Below, piece after piece: positions 56,476 through 64,000 of a stretch of 64,000 nucleotides of DNA. The DNA comes from Bacillus tequilensis KCTC 13622 (GTDB lineage: Bacteria; Bacillota; Bacilli; Bacillales; Bacillaceae), in contig NZ_AYTO01000028.1 of the NCBI RefSeq assembly GCF_000507145.1, positions 62,001 through 126,000 on the forward strand, in the 5' to 3' direction. Under the pieces are notes generated by a model, which ran no database searches, was not told the origin of the DNA, and was given only the letters and a program-made list of their open reading frames with translations. How positions within the stretch are numbered: the first letter of the stretch is position 1; every line of letters begins with the position of its first letter. Made by a program: the position numbers and the translations under genes.

Positions 56476-57444
56476 ATGGAAGAACGATCACAGCGAAGAA
56501 AGAAAAAGAAAAGACTGAGAAAATGGGTGAAAGTCGTTGCCGGTTTGATGGCTTTTCTACTCATTGCGGCTGGCTCTGTCGGCGCCTATGCTTATGTAAA
56601 GCTGAACAATGCTTCTAAGGAAGCCCACGTCAACCTTGCGCGCGGAGAACAATCTGTAAAACGGATTAAAGAATTTGATCCAGGAAAAGATTCTTTTTCT
56701 GTATTGCTCTTAGGGATTGATGCCAGAGAGAAAAAAGGTGAAACTGTCGATCAGGCAAGAAGTGACGCGAATGTGCTGATTACATTTAATAGAAAAGAAA
56801 AAACAGCTAAAATGCTGAGCATCCCGCGTGATGCCTATGTAAACATTCCAGGCCATGGCTACGATAAATTCACGCATGCTCATGCCTACGGCGGCGTTGA
56901 CTTGACTGTGAAAACAGTTGAGGAGATGCTCGATATTCCAGTCGATTATGTCGTAGAAAGCAATTTCACGGCTTTTGAGGACGTCGTAAATGAGCTGAAT
57001 GGCGTCAAAGTAACGGTAAAAAGCGATAAAGTCATTCAGCAAATCAAAAAAGATACAAAAGGAAAAGTGGTTCTTCAAAAAGGAACACATACGCTTGATG
57101 GAGAAGAAGCGCTCGCTTACGTGAGAACACGTAAAGCGGACAGTGACCTTTTACGCGGGCAAAGACAAATGGAAGTGCTGAGCGCCATTATTGATAAATC
57201 AAAATCGCTTAGCTCGATTCCGGCTTATGATGATATTGTGGACACGATGGGACAAAATCTGAAAATGAACTTATCTCTCAAAGATGCCATCGGCCTGTTC
57301 CCATTCATCACTTCATTGAAATCAGTTCAATCTGTTCAGCTGACAGGCTATGATTATGAACCTGCCGGCGTGTACTATTACAAATTAGATCAGCAAAAAC
57401 TGCAGGAAGTCAAAAAAGAACTGCAAAATGATTTAGGTGTATAA
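56476..57444 (+). CDS. tagT: TagT (YwtF), LCP family teichoic acid ligase
   Basis: A 322-residue LCP protein. It has a Lys/Arg-rich cytoplasmic N-terminus, one membrane helix (about 23-43) and an extracellular LCP domain. The domain has LLLGIDAREKKGE, SIPRDAYV, FTHAHAYGGVDLTVKTVEEML and YVRTRKADSDLLRGQRQ. TagT of strain 168 transfers WTA to peptidoglycan, and its crystal structure shows lipid pyrophosphate bound by the Arg/Asp residues of these motifs. GAGGT eight bases before ATG 56476 fixes the start. It is transcribed from an ECF-type promoter and ends at its own terminator. Confidence 0.95.
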   Translation: MEERSQRRKKKKRLRKWVKVVAGLMAFLLIAAGSVGAYAYVKLNNASKEAHVNLARGEQSVKRIKEFDPGKDSFSVLLLGIDAREKKGETVDQARSDANVLITFNRKEKTAKMLSIPRDAYVNIPGHGYDKFTHAHAYGGVDLTVKTVEEMLDIPVDYVVESNFTAFEDVVNELNGVKVTVKSDKVIQQIKKDTKGKVVLQKGTHTLDGEEALAYVRTRKADSDLLRGQRQMEVLSAIIDKSKSLSSIPAYDDIVDTMGQNLKMNLSLKDAIGLFPFITSLKSVQSVQLTGYDYEPAGVYYYKLDQQKLQEVKKELQNDLGV

Positions 57445-57447
57445 TGA

Positions 57448-57477
57448 ACGGGATGGCGTAATCGCCATCCCGTTTTA
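57448..57477 (+). terminator. Terminator after tagT
   Basis: Perfect 11-base stem ACGGGATGGCG (57448-57458) / CGCCATCCCGT (57463-57473), loop TAAT, then TTT. Confidence 0.9.
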
Positions 57478-57596
57478 CATATTTCACTGTTGAAAATGTT
57501 CAAAGTTACGTTTAGCCTTGGTTTATATGGAAGTTTCGCGGGAAAGCGGAACATACTACACGAAGCAGCTTCATTTATAAGGAGGTCCCCCTACAT

Positions 57597-58457
57597 ATGA
57601 AATGTATTGCAATTGATTTAGACGGAACATTACTGAATAAAGAAAGTGTCATTTCCGCTGAGAACAGAGCGGCGATCAAGCGGGCCGTTGATGCCGGCAT
57701 CCTCGTCACCATTTGCACAGGAAGAGCTACATTTGATGTAAAGGCGCTGCTGGATGACTTGGACATTCCTATCATTGCGGCAAATGGCGGAACGATCCAC
57801 GACACGGGTTACCGTTTGATCAGCCGGACATTAATGGATCAGGAGGCCGGTAAAGCAATCGCTGATTACTTACTGTCAAAAAACATTTACTTTGAGGTAT
57901 ATACAGATGACCATCTGCTTTCTCCTTTTGACGGCGAAGCAAAGCTGCATGCAGAGCTTGATATTCTAAAGAGCGCGAATCCAAATGAAAAAACGGATGA
58001 ATTGTGGGAGGGAGCCATGACCCAGTTCAAGCAGTTTGGCATAAAGCCGGTCCCTCATATCGAATCGGTTTTTGACGGCAGTGAAAACATTTATAAGCTT
58101 CTTTGCTTCTCCTTTGATATGGACAAGCTGAAGCAAGCAAAGGAAGAGCTGAAGCATCACAAAAAACTGGAGCAAACCTCTTCCGGAAAGCATATTATCG
58201 AAATCCTGCCGGCCAATTCAGGAAAAGGACACGCGCTGACAAAGCTGGCTGACATATATGGAATTGAAACGCAGGATATCTATGCGATTGGCGACAGTCC
58301 GAACGATTTGTCTATGTTTGAAGTCGCCGGACACCGGATCGCCATGGAAAATGCAATTGATGAATTAAAAGAAAAAAGCACCTTTGTTACAAAAAGCAAT
58401 GACGAAAATGGTGTAGCCTACTTTATTGATCAGCTTCTTTCCGGCCGATATGCATAA
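57597..58457 (+). CDS. ywtE: YwtE, HAD phosphatase (Cof type; riboflavin-pathway phosphatase)
   Basis: A 286-residue class IIB (Cof) HAD hydrolase. Motif I is AIDLDGTLL (Asp7, Asp9), motif II is ICTGRA and motif IV is IGDSPNDLSMF. A cap domain lies at about 80-190. In 168, YwtE is one of several HAD enzymes shown to dephosphorylate 5-amino-6-ribitylamino-uracil 5'-phosphate in riboflavin synthesis. Substrate range may be broad, and sequence alone cannot define it. It has a very strong GGAGGT ribosome site and is bounded by terminators on both sides, so it is monocistronic. Confidence 0.93.
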   Translation: MKCIAIDLDGTLLNKESVISAENRAAIKRAVDAGILVTICTGRATFDVKALLDDLDIPIIAANGGTIHDTGYRLISRTLMDQEAGKAIADYLLSKNIYFEVYTDDHLLSPFDGEAKLHAELDILKSANPNEKTDELWEGAMTQFKQFGIKPVPHIESVFDGSENIYKLLCFSFDMDKLKQAKEELKHHKKLEQTSSGKHIIEILPANSGKGHALTKLADIYGIETQDIYAIGDSPNDLSMFEVAGHRIAMENAIDELKEKSTFVTKSNDENGVAYFIDQLLSGRYA

Positions 58458-58460
58458 AGA

Positions 58461-58492
58461 AAAGACTCCAGAGATTCTGGAGTCTTTGTCTT
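58461..58492. terminator. Bidirectional terminator between ywtE and pgdS
   Basis: Stem AAAGACTCCAG (58461-58471) / CTGGAGTCTTT (58476-58486), followed by a T-rich run. Confidence 0.88.
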
Positions 58493-59734
58493 TTATTGAA
58501 CACGTATACTTCCCGCATATTTATCTTTCCAATACGTGCTCGTGTTCATATTGGTGATGGTCACGCCGTTTGATAATGTGACATGAACAACTTGTCCGTT
58601 TCCGATATAGATGGCCGGATTTAGGCTTGTTGATTCGAAGAACACAATGTCTCCCGGTTTGAGGTCAGCCTTCTCAATCTTAGTTCCGGCTTTGTACTGG
58701 CTTGTTGCGTACCGAGGGAGGGAAATACCCGCTGCCTTCTTGTACACGTACTGGACAAAACCAGCTGTGTCAAACCCGGTCTCTGGGGACACTCCGCCTT
58801 TTTGATAAGGAACTTCTCCGACATAAAGCGTAGCTTCGGATACGATCGGATTTTCTTTCGGAATTGTCAAATTGTCAAATCGGCGAATGCCTGTCATTTT
58901 CGATTTCCAGTAATCCTCTGACAAGTAGGAAATGGTTACTTTTTCAGAACGGCTTGCCTGAATAAATCTTCCTCCGCCAGCATAAATGCCTGCATGTGAA
59001 ATTCCCGTTTTGTACGTATTGCTAAAATATATGACATCACCAGGCTTTATATTCTGACGTGCCACCTTCTCGCCCACTGCCCATTGCTGTTCGGCTGATC
59101 GCGGCAGATAAATGCCGAGTGCCTGTTGAAACACATACTGCACAAGCCCTGAGCAGTCAAAGCCCTCTGAAGGTGTGCTTCCGCCAAACACATATGGAAT
59201 ACCGATATATTTTTCAGCCTCCTGAACGACAGGAACGTCAGCAGTTGCCGGATCGGCTGCGATTCGTCTCGCCCCGATATATGTTCCGCTCCAATAGCTG
59301 CTTTTTTTGTAATTGGTGATGATAACCCCTTTTGATTGCGTACTCTGAATCATTTGGCCGTCTCCGATATAAAGAGCGTCATGTGTCGGAGTTGTCCCGC
59401 TGCTTCCCTCTTTCTTAAAAAACAAAATATCGCCCGGCTTCAGGTTTTCCGGTTTTACGGCCGTTCCGACTTTATACTGATCGTTCACAGACCTTGGCAG
59501 ATGAATATCAGCCTTACTGAACACATATTGAATCAATCCCGAAGGATCGAATCCTTCTTTTGGCGTTTCACCGCCGTATTTATACTGATACCCAAGCAGT
59601 TTTTTTGCTTCGCTGATGATCAGTTCAGATGACATATCAGCCTCCGCAATCTCCGCTTTTGTAATAATGGAGCCCCAAAAACTAATGATAACCGCCACAA
59701 GCAAAAACTTCTTCCAGTTTGCCAGTGTGTTCAC
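58493..59734 (-). CDS. pgdS: PgdS (YwtD), gamma-polyglutamate DL-endopeptidase
   Basis: A 413-residue secreted enzyme that cuts the gamma-D/L-glutamyl bond of poly-gamma-glutamate. It has a signal peptide (about 1-32) and three NlpC/P60 domains (about 40-150, 165-280, 300-413). Only the middle one keeps the catalytic Cys (GFDCSGLVQYV) with its His (GISHAGIYAG). The first has GFDPSG and the third GFDTAG, so they have lost the nucleophile. GTG 59734 follows AGGAGGAG and gives the length I recall from 168; the frame upstream to 59854 has no ribosome site. It is downstream of the pgs operon but separated by a terminator and carries a sigma-D-like promoter. Confidence 0.95.
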   Translation of the reverse strand: MNTLANWKKFLLVAVIISFWGSIITKAEIAEADMSSELIISEAKKLLGYQYKYGGETPKEGFDPSGLIQYVFSKADIHLPRSVNDQYKVGTAVKPENLKPGDILFFKKEGSSGTTPTHDALYIGDGQMIQSTQSKGVIITNYKKSSYWSGTYIGARRIAADPATADVPVVQEAEKYIGIPYVFGGSTPSEGFDCSGLVQYVFQQALGIYLPRSAEQQWAVGEKVARQNIKPGDVIYFSNTYKTGISHAGIYAGGGRFIQASRSEKVTISYLSEDYWKSKMTGIRRFDNLTIPKENPIVSEATLYVGEVPYQKGGVSPETGFDTAGFVQYVYKKAAGISLPRYATSQYKAGTKIEKADLKPGDIVFFESTSLNPAIYIGNGQVVHVTLSNGVTITNMNTSTYWKDKYAGSIRVQ

Positions 59735-59766
59735 TTTTATTATCTCCTCCTCGTTTTGCAATTTTA

Positions 59767-59793
59767 ACATCGGTGTTTTTCTGAATATATTAA
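59767..59793 (-). promoter_or_regulatory. Putative sigma-D promoter of pgdS
   Basis: Minus strand TTAA (59793-59790), 15-base spacer, ACCGATGT (59774-59767), a moderate match to TAAA / GCCGATAT. PgdS is known to be sigma-D dependent in 168. Confidence 0.55.
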
Positions 59794-59834
59794 GCGACTT
59801 TTTGATTTTTTTACAAAATGAATGTGCCGGGCAA

Positions 59835-59870
59835 ATAAAAAGAGAATGCCTCATCAGACACTCTCTTTTG
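59835..59870 (-). terminator. Terminator of the pgs operon
   Basis: Stem AAAAGAGA (minus strand, 59869-59862) with TCTCTTTT (59845-59838), extended by two more pairs after one mismatch, then a T-rich run. Confidence 0.75.
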
Positions 59871-59874
59871 TGAA

Positions 59875-60042
59875 TTATTTATTGGCGTTTGCCGGTTCTT
59901 CCTGCTGTTGGATTTTATGCATTTCCGTATCAATCTTTTGTTTTTCCTGATCTGTCAGCTGATCGTTGAATTTAAAAGCTGACATAAACATGAACACGAT
60001 GGCTACGGCAACAAATGGCCAGCTGGCTTTGACAAATTTCAT
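59875..60042 (-). CDS. pgsE: PgsE (YwtC), small membrane protein of the pgs operon
   Basis: A 55-residue protein too short for many gene callers. One membrane helix (residues about 7-23, FVKASWPFVAVAIVFMFMSA) is followed by a charged tail rich in Gln, Glu and Lys. It has a strong GGAGGG ribosome site and lies 15 bases after pgsA in the same direction. In related strains PgsE/CapE supports poly-gamma-glutamate production with PgsBCA, though it is not always essential. The operon terminator follows directly. Confidence 0.9.
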   Translation of the reverse strand: MKFVKASWPFVAVAIVFMFMSAFKFNDQLTDQEKQKIDTEMHKIQQQEEPANANK

Positions 60043-60057
60043 CTTGAATCCCTCCGG

Positions 60058-61200
60058 TTATTTAGATTTTAGTTTGTCGCTATGATCAACATCAAATGTC
60101 AGTTTTCCGTCTTCTACTTTCCATGAGAAATTAGAGCCTTTCGTGAGTTCACGAATAATTGTTTTTTGTTTAAGGCTGCCTTTTTTGACTGGTGCAGGAG
60201 TCGCTTCATGGATGTCAACCGGCGTAACCTCAAAGCGGCCTGTTCCGTTTTTCTTCAGGTGATACTGAACCAGTGCACTGTCCCTCGTTCTTGTCCAGCC
60301 CTGGTCAAAGACAAAGTTGCCGAGGCTGTAGAAAATGACAGTTCCGTTATATACTTCAATCGGTTCTAGGACGTGCGGGTGATGGCCGACAATGATATCA
60401 GCTCCCGCATCAGACATGGCCCTCGCAAGCTGGCGCTGGCGGTCGTTTGGATCATTATCATACTCTTGTCCCCAGTGTGACTGCACAACGACGATGTCCG
60501 CGTGTTTTTTTGCTTCTGAAATCATTGGAATGAAGATTTCAGGATCTGCGGGCAGCACACCCGGCGTACTCTTTTTAGCCGAAAAGCCTTTTCCGGACAC
60601 ATCGGTGAAGCCGAGCGTCGCGATGGTTACCCCATTGACCTTCTGGTACGAGATTTTCTTTTTCGCATCACTTAAGCTGTATCCCGCTCCAACGATATCA
60701 AGGTCTTGCTTCTCAAATTCTCCAAGTGTATCCTTTATGCCCTGAACGCCGTAATCCATTGCATGGTTGTTTGCACTGTTGAGAACCGTGAAATTCATAT
60801 CCTTCAAGACTTTCACTGATTCCTTATTCGTCTGCAGATGAATCTTTTTATCTGCTTGTTTATAATTCTTTTGATAGGTTACCGGGTTTTCAAAGTTTCC
60901 CGCTACATAATCCGAGGCTTTGAAGATCGGTTCAACATATTGAAATATGCTGTCTGCCCCTTTTTGATCCGTTACTTTTTCAACATAGCGTCCCATCATA
61001 ATATCACCGACAAATGAGGCTGAGACAACATCATCAGAATACGTTTCGACTTGCGGCGTTTCTGCTTTTCCCGCCCACATAAAAGCGAACATGAGAACAA
61101 AAACGATTGGAATGGCAATAAATACGTGCTTATTGGTTTTCTTTTTTTGCTGTTTTGTCAGCTTCAGCAGCTTTTCATGAAAGCTCAGTTCTTTTTTCAT
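60058..61200 (-). CDS. pgsA: PgsA (CapA, YwtB), poly-gamma-glutamate synthase subunit
   Basis: A 380-residue CapA family protein with a metallophosphatase-like fold. The basic N-terminal segment precedes one membrane helix (about 27-45). The extracellular domain has SFVGDIMMGRYVE, NFENPVT, NSANNHAMDYG, VVQSHWGQEYDNDP, DIIVGHHPHVLEP and YSLGNFVFDQ, with all metal-ligand-type Asp and His residues kept. It is thought to help export or polymerisation of PGA with PgsB and PgsC. AAGGTGT before ATG 61200 decides the start over the longer frame (61212). It is 18 bases after pgsC. Confidence 0.95.
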   Translation of the reverse strand: MKKELSFHEKLLKLTKQQKKKTNKHVFIAIPIVFVLMFAFMWAGKAETPQVETYSDDVVSASFVGDIMMGRYVEKVTDQKGADSIFQYVEPIFKASDYVAGNFENPVTYQKNYKQADKKIHLQTNKESVKVLKDMNFTVLNSANNHAMDYGVQGIKDTLGEFEKQDLDIVGAGYSLSDAKKKISYQKVNGVTIATLGFTDVSGKGFSAKKSTPGVLPADPEIFIPMISEAKKHADIVVVQSHWGQEYDNDPNDRQRQLARAMSDAGADIIVGHHPHVLEPIEVYNGTVIFYSLGNFVFDQGWTRTRDSALVQYHLKKNGTGRFEVTPVDIHEATPAPVKKGSLKQKTIIRELTKGSNFSWKVEDGKLTFDVDHSDKLKSK

Positions 61201-61218
61201 CGTTTGACACACCTTACA

Positions 61219-61668
61219 TTAAATTAAGTAGTAAACAAACATGATAGCAAAGGTTGCTCCGCTCAATAGCAGCGTGCTTCCGAACGTAATGGTTAACCCT
61301 TGTTTTTGAATGGTATTGGCAATTAAACCTGGCACGATAATGCCGATTCCTCGAAATTCTGCGATTTCAAATGGTACAATCGGGTATAGAAAATCAAACG
61401 CGATTTTCAGGACGATTCCCGTTATCAGCATGGCAGCGAATTTTCTGCGTCCGTACAAAATCATAAATTTGGATAAACCGTATTTCACAATGACATAAGT
61501 GAGCAAACTCACCAGCAAAACGAGTAAAATAAAGACCGGCTGATTAAACACAAGTCCTAAATATCCCGGTACGACCAGTCCTGCCGGCACGATTCCTGTT
61601 TTTTCTGCAAAAATCAAACTGAGTAGTACACCTAAAATAAGTGCGATGTATAAATCTGATCCGAACAT
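61219..61668 (-). CDS. pgsC: PgsC (CapC, YwtA), membrane subunit of poly-gamma-glutamate synthase
   Basis: A 149-residue very hydrophobic protein with four or five membrane segments, of the CapC family (GIVPAGLVVPGYLGLVFNQP near 25-45). It forms the membrane part of the PGA ligase with PgsB and probably the export path. It lies 14 bases after pgsB. Confidence 0.94.
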   Translation of the reverse strand: MFGSDLYIALILGVLLSLIFAEKTGIVPAGLVVPGYLGLVFNQPVFILLVLLVSLLTYVIVKYGLSKFMILYGRRKFAAMLITGIVLKIAFDFLYPIVPFEIAEFRGIGIIVPGLIANTIQKQGLTITFGSTLLLSGATFAIMFVYYLI

Positions 61669-61682
61669 GTCTGCATTTCCTC

Positions 61683-62864
61683 CTAGCTTACGAGCTGCTT
61701 AACCTTGTATTCGTGGATTTTTTCAATTAAAGGCTCTGCGGCACCATGAATATTGCCGACGCCATATATGACACGATTGTGCATTCTTTTCTTTAGCAAT
61801 TCCATAATTTCTTCTGTTGACTTGTACTCTAGATCATGCAGTTTATCTGCAGGAATTTTGCCTTCTTCATAGGCTTTTACGATCGGTTCAGTTGTTTCAC
61901 CGATTAAGATCAGTTCACTTGCTTCAATATAAGGCAATACGTCATTTGCGAATTGCTGTGTCCGATCGACACGGTCTGCGCGGCAGTTCATGATGATGAT
62001 CGGATCATCGGTCGGGTAACCGATTTCTTTTACACGTTTCCATATATTCAAAGTAGAAGAAGCGTCGTTTGCGGCAAACCCATTAACAAAGTGCCCAGGC
62101 TCGCTCGGACTGATCAGCGGAAGAATTCTCATGGCTCCCGGATCTGGCGGCGCATTCAGCATTCCTTTAAACGCAGTTTCTTCGTCAATGCCCAGCGCTT
62201 GAGCCACACCCAGTGCCAGTGAAGCGTTATCAGGGAATACCATGTATTCAAATTTACGCAGATATTCATCTGTGATTTTTGAGTTATCAGCAATGATGAC
62301 TTTTGTGTTTCGTTCCTTTGCTTTCTGTTTAAAGAACTCGGTATATTCACTATCTGTAATGACAAGATGGCCGTTATAAGGAATTGTAGCGGTAAACGCT
62401 TCTGCAATTTCATCGAGCGTCGGCCCCATGACATCCATATGGTCTTCTAAAACATTCACTATAACGCCGATATTGGCTTGCAGAAGTTCTTCCTGAAAAA
62501 TGATTTGATAATCCGGGTTAACAGCCATGCATTCACTGACGATAGCGTTAGCCCCTCTTTCTACTGTTTCTTTCATGACTTCTTTTTGCTCTCCGATATT
62601 CGGCCCTTGAGGTTTCCGTTTAATCGGCTTTTCCTCCGGTGTGTCCCAGTAAATCATTCGTGCATCCGTCCCTGTTGTTTTTCCAACAGTTTTATAACCG
62701 GCTTCTATTAAAATTCCGGTTGTAAGCCTTGTCACAGTCGACTTGCCTCGGATGCCGTTAATATTCACTCGCACAGGGAGGGCATCAATGTTTTTTTGAT
62801 GTCGTCGTTTTTCTAATATTCCGATGACCAGTATGACAGCACAGGCTATAATGAGTAACCACAT
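61683..62864 (-). CDS. pgsB: PgsB (CapB, YwsC), poly-gamma-glutamate ligase
   Basis: A 393-residue Mur-ligase-like amide ligase that joins glutamate through gamma-carboxyls using ATP. It has an N-terminal membrane helix (about 1-17), P-loop NINGIRGKSTVTRL, then GKTTGTDARMIYW, NVLEDHMDVMG and MNCRADRVDRTQQ. ATG 62864 gives the length I recall from 168, but the AAGGAG is 13 bases upstream, which is long. The frame also runs to 62903 without a better start. It is first in pgsBCAE behind a promoter at 62909-62936. In 168 the operon needs DegU~P and SwrA; degU is at the other end of this window. Confidence 0.94.
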   Translation of the reverse strand: MWLLIIACAVILVIGILEKRRHQKNIDALPVRVNINGIRGKSTVTRLTTGILIEAGYKTVGKTTGTDARMIYWDTPEEKPIKRKPQGPNIGEQKEVMKETVERGANAIVSECMAVNPDYQIIFQEELLQANIGVIVNVLEDHMDVMGPTLDEIAEAFTATIPYNGHLVITDSEYTEFFKQKAKERNTKVIIADNSKITDEYLRKFEYMVFPDNASLALGVAQALGIDEETAFKGMLNAPPDPGAMRILPLISPSEPGHFVNGFAANDASSTLNIWKRVKEIGYPTDDPIIIMNCRADRVDRTQQFANDVLPYIEASELILIGETTEPIVKAYEEGKIPADKLHDLEYKSTEEIMELLKKRMHNRVIYGVGNIHGAAEPLIEKIHEYKVKQLVS

Positions 62865-62908
62865 TGCTTTTCGACATCTCCTTCTATAGTGTTGTAAATT
62901 CATTCATC

Positions 62909-62936
62909 AGTATATAGAATCACTATGAATTCTCAA
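62909..62936 (-). promoter_or_regulatory. Candidate sigma-A promoter of pgsBCAE
   Basis: Minus strand TTGAGA (62936-62931), 16-base spacer, TATACT (62914-62909). It predicts a leader of about 40 bases. Confidence 0.55.

Positions 62937-64000
<1,064 letters not shown>

Overview
This window is Bacillus chromosome. Gene order and protein sequences (comFA-degV-degU-degS-yvyE, tagO, tuaA-H, lytABC/lytR, gtaB, tagGH, lytD, pmi, gerB, ywtG-ywtF-ywtE, pgdS, pgsBCAE, rbsR) match what I remember of the B. subtilis group. The wall teichoic acid (WTA) locus is not the poly(glycerol-phosphate) tagDEF/tagAB type of strain 168. It holds tarI, tarJ, tarK and tarL and is the poly(ribitol-phosphate) type known from B. 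subtilis subsp. spizizenii W23. The organism is therefore most likely a W23-like / B. spizizenii strain. That placement rests on memory, not on a database search.

Layout. 1-3.5 kb: start of comFA (cut by the window edge), degV and the DegS/DegU two-component system, all on the minus strand. 3.7-5.6 kb: yvyE and the LCP ligase tagV, plus strand. 5.6-15.9 kb: tagO, then the complete teichuronic acid operon tuaABCDEFGH on the minus strand, with a PhoP-box array upstream of tuaA. 16.1-18.0 kb: an isolated TarS-like glycosyltransferase gene. 18.2-23.5 kb: autolysin operon lytABC, divergent from lytR (tagU). 23.5-29.6 kb: a four-gene minus-strand operon made of a catalytically reduced TarM-like protein, an intact TarM-like enzyme, a second TarS-like enzyme and mnaA. 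It occupies the position where strain 168 has ggaAB. 29.9-33.3 kb: gtaB, and the WTA exporter tagGH. 33.4-39.6 kb: a strikingly AT-rich block with a GT4 glycosyltransferase, a giant (about 1074 residues) glycerophosphotransferase-like protein, tarF and tarD. 39.6-47.1 kb: a divergent regulatory region and the tarABIJKL run. 47.1-54.8 kb: lytD, pmi and the germinant receptor gerBA-BB-BC. 54.8-58.5 kb: sugar transporter ywtG, LCP ligase tagT and phosphatase ywtE. 58.5-62.9 kb: gamma-polyglutamate hydrolase pgdS and synthetase pgsBCAE. 63.6 kb to the end: start of rbsR behind a perfect cre site.

How it works together. Almost the whole window concerns anionic cell-surface polymers and their turnover. 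TagO and TarA (with MnaA supplying UDP-ManNAc) build the WTA linkage unit. TarB and TarF add glycerol-phosphate from TarD. TarI/TarJ make CDP-ribitol, and TarK/TarL prime and extend the ribitol chain. GtaB supplies UDP-glucose for glycosylation by TarS- or TarM-like enzymes and for TuaD. TagGH exports the polymer. TagT, TagU and TagV (all three LCP proteins are here) attach it to peptidoglycan. Under phosphate starvation the PhoP sites at tuaA and tarA are placed to switch from WTA to teichuronic acid. LytC, LytD and PgdS have sigma-D-type promoters, and DegSU and the pgs operon add exopolymer control.

Most interesting parts: (1) the TarM-like enzyme paired with a TarM-derived protein that has lost its C-terminal catalytic half; (2) two TarS-like paralogues in separate loci; (3) the AT-rich 33.4-39.2 kb block with the giant polymerase-like protein; (4) identical ECF-sigma-type promoters in front of tagU and tagT.
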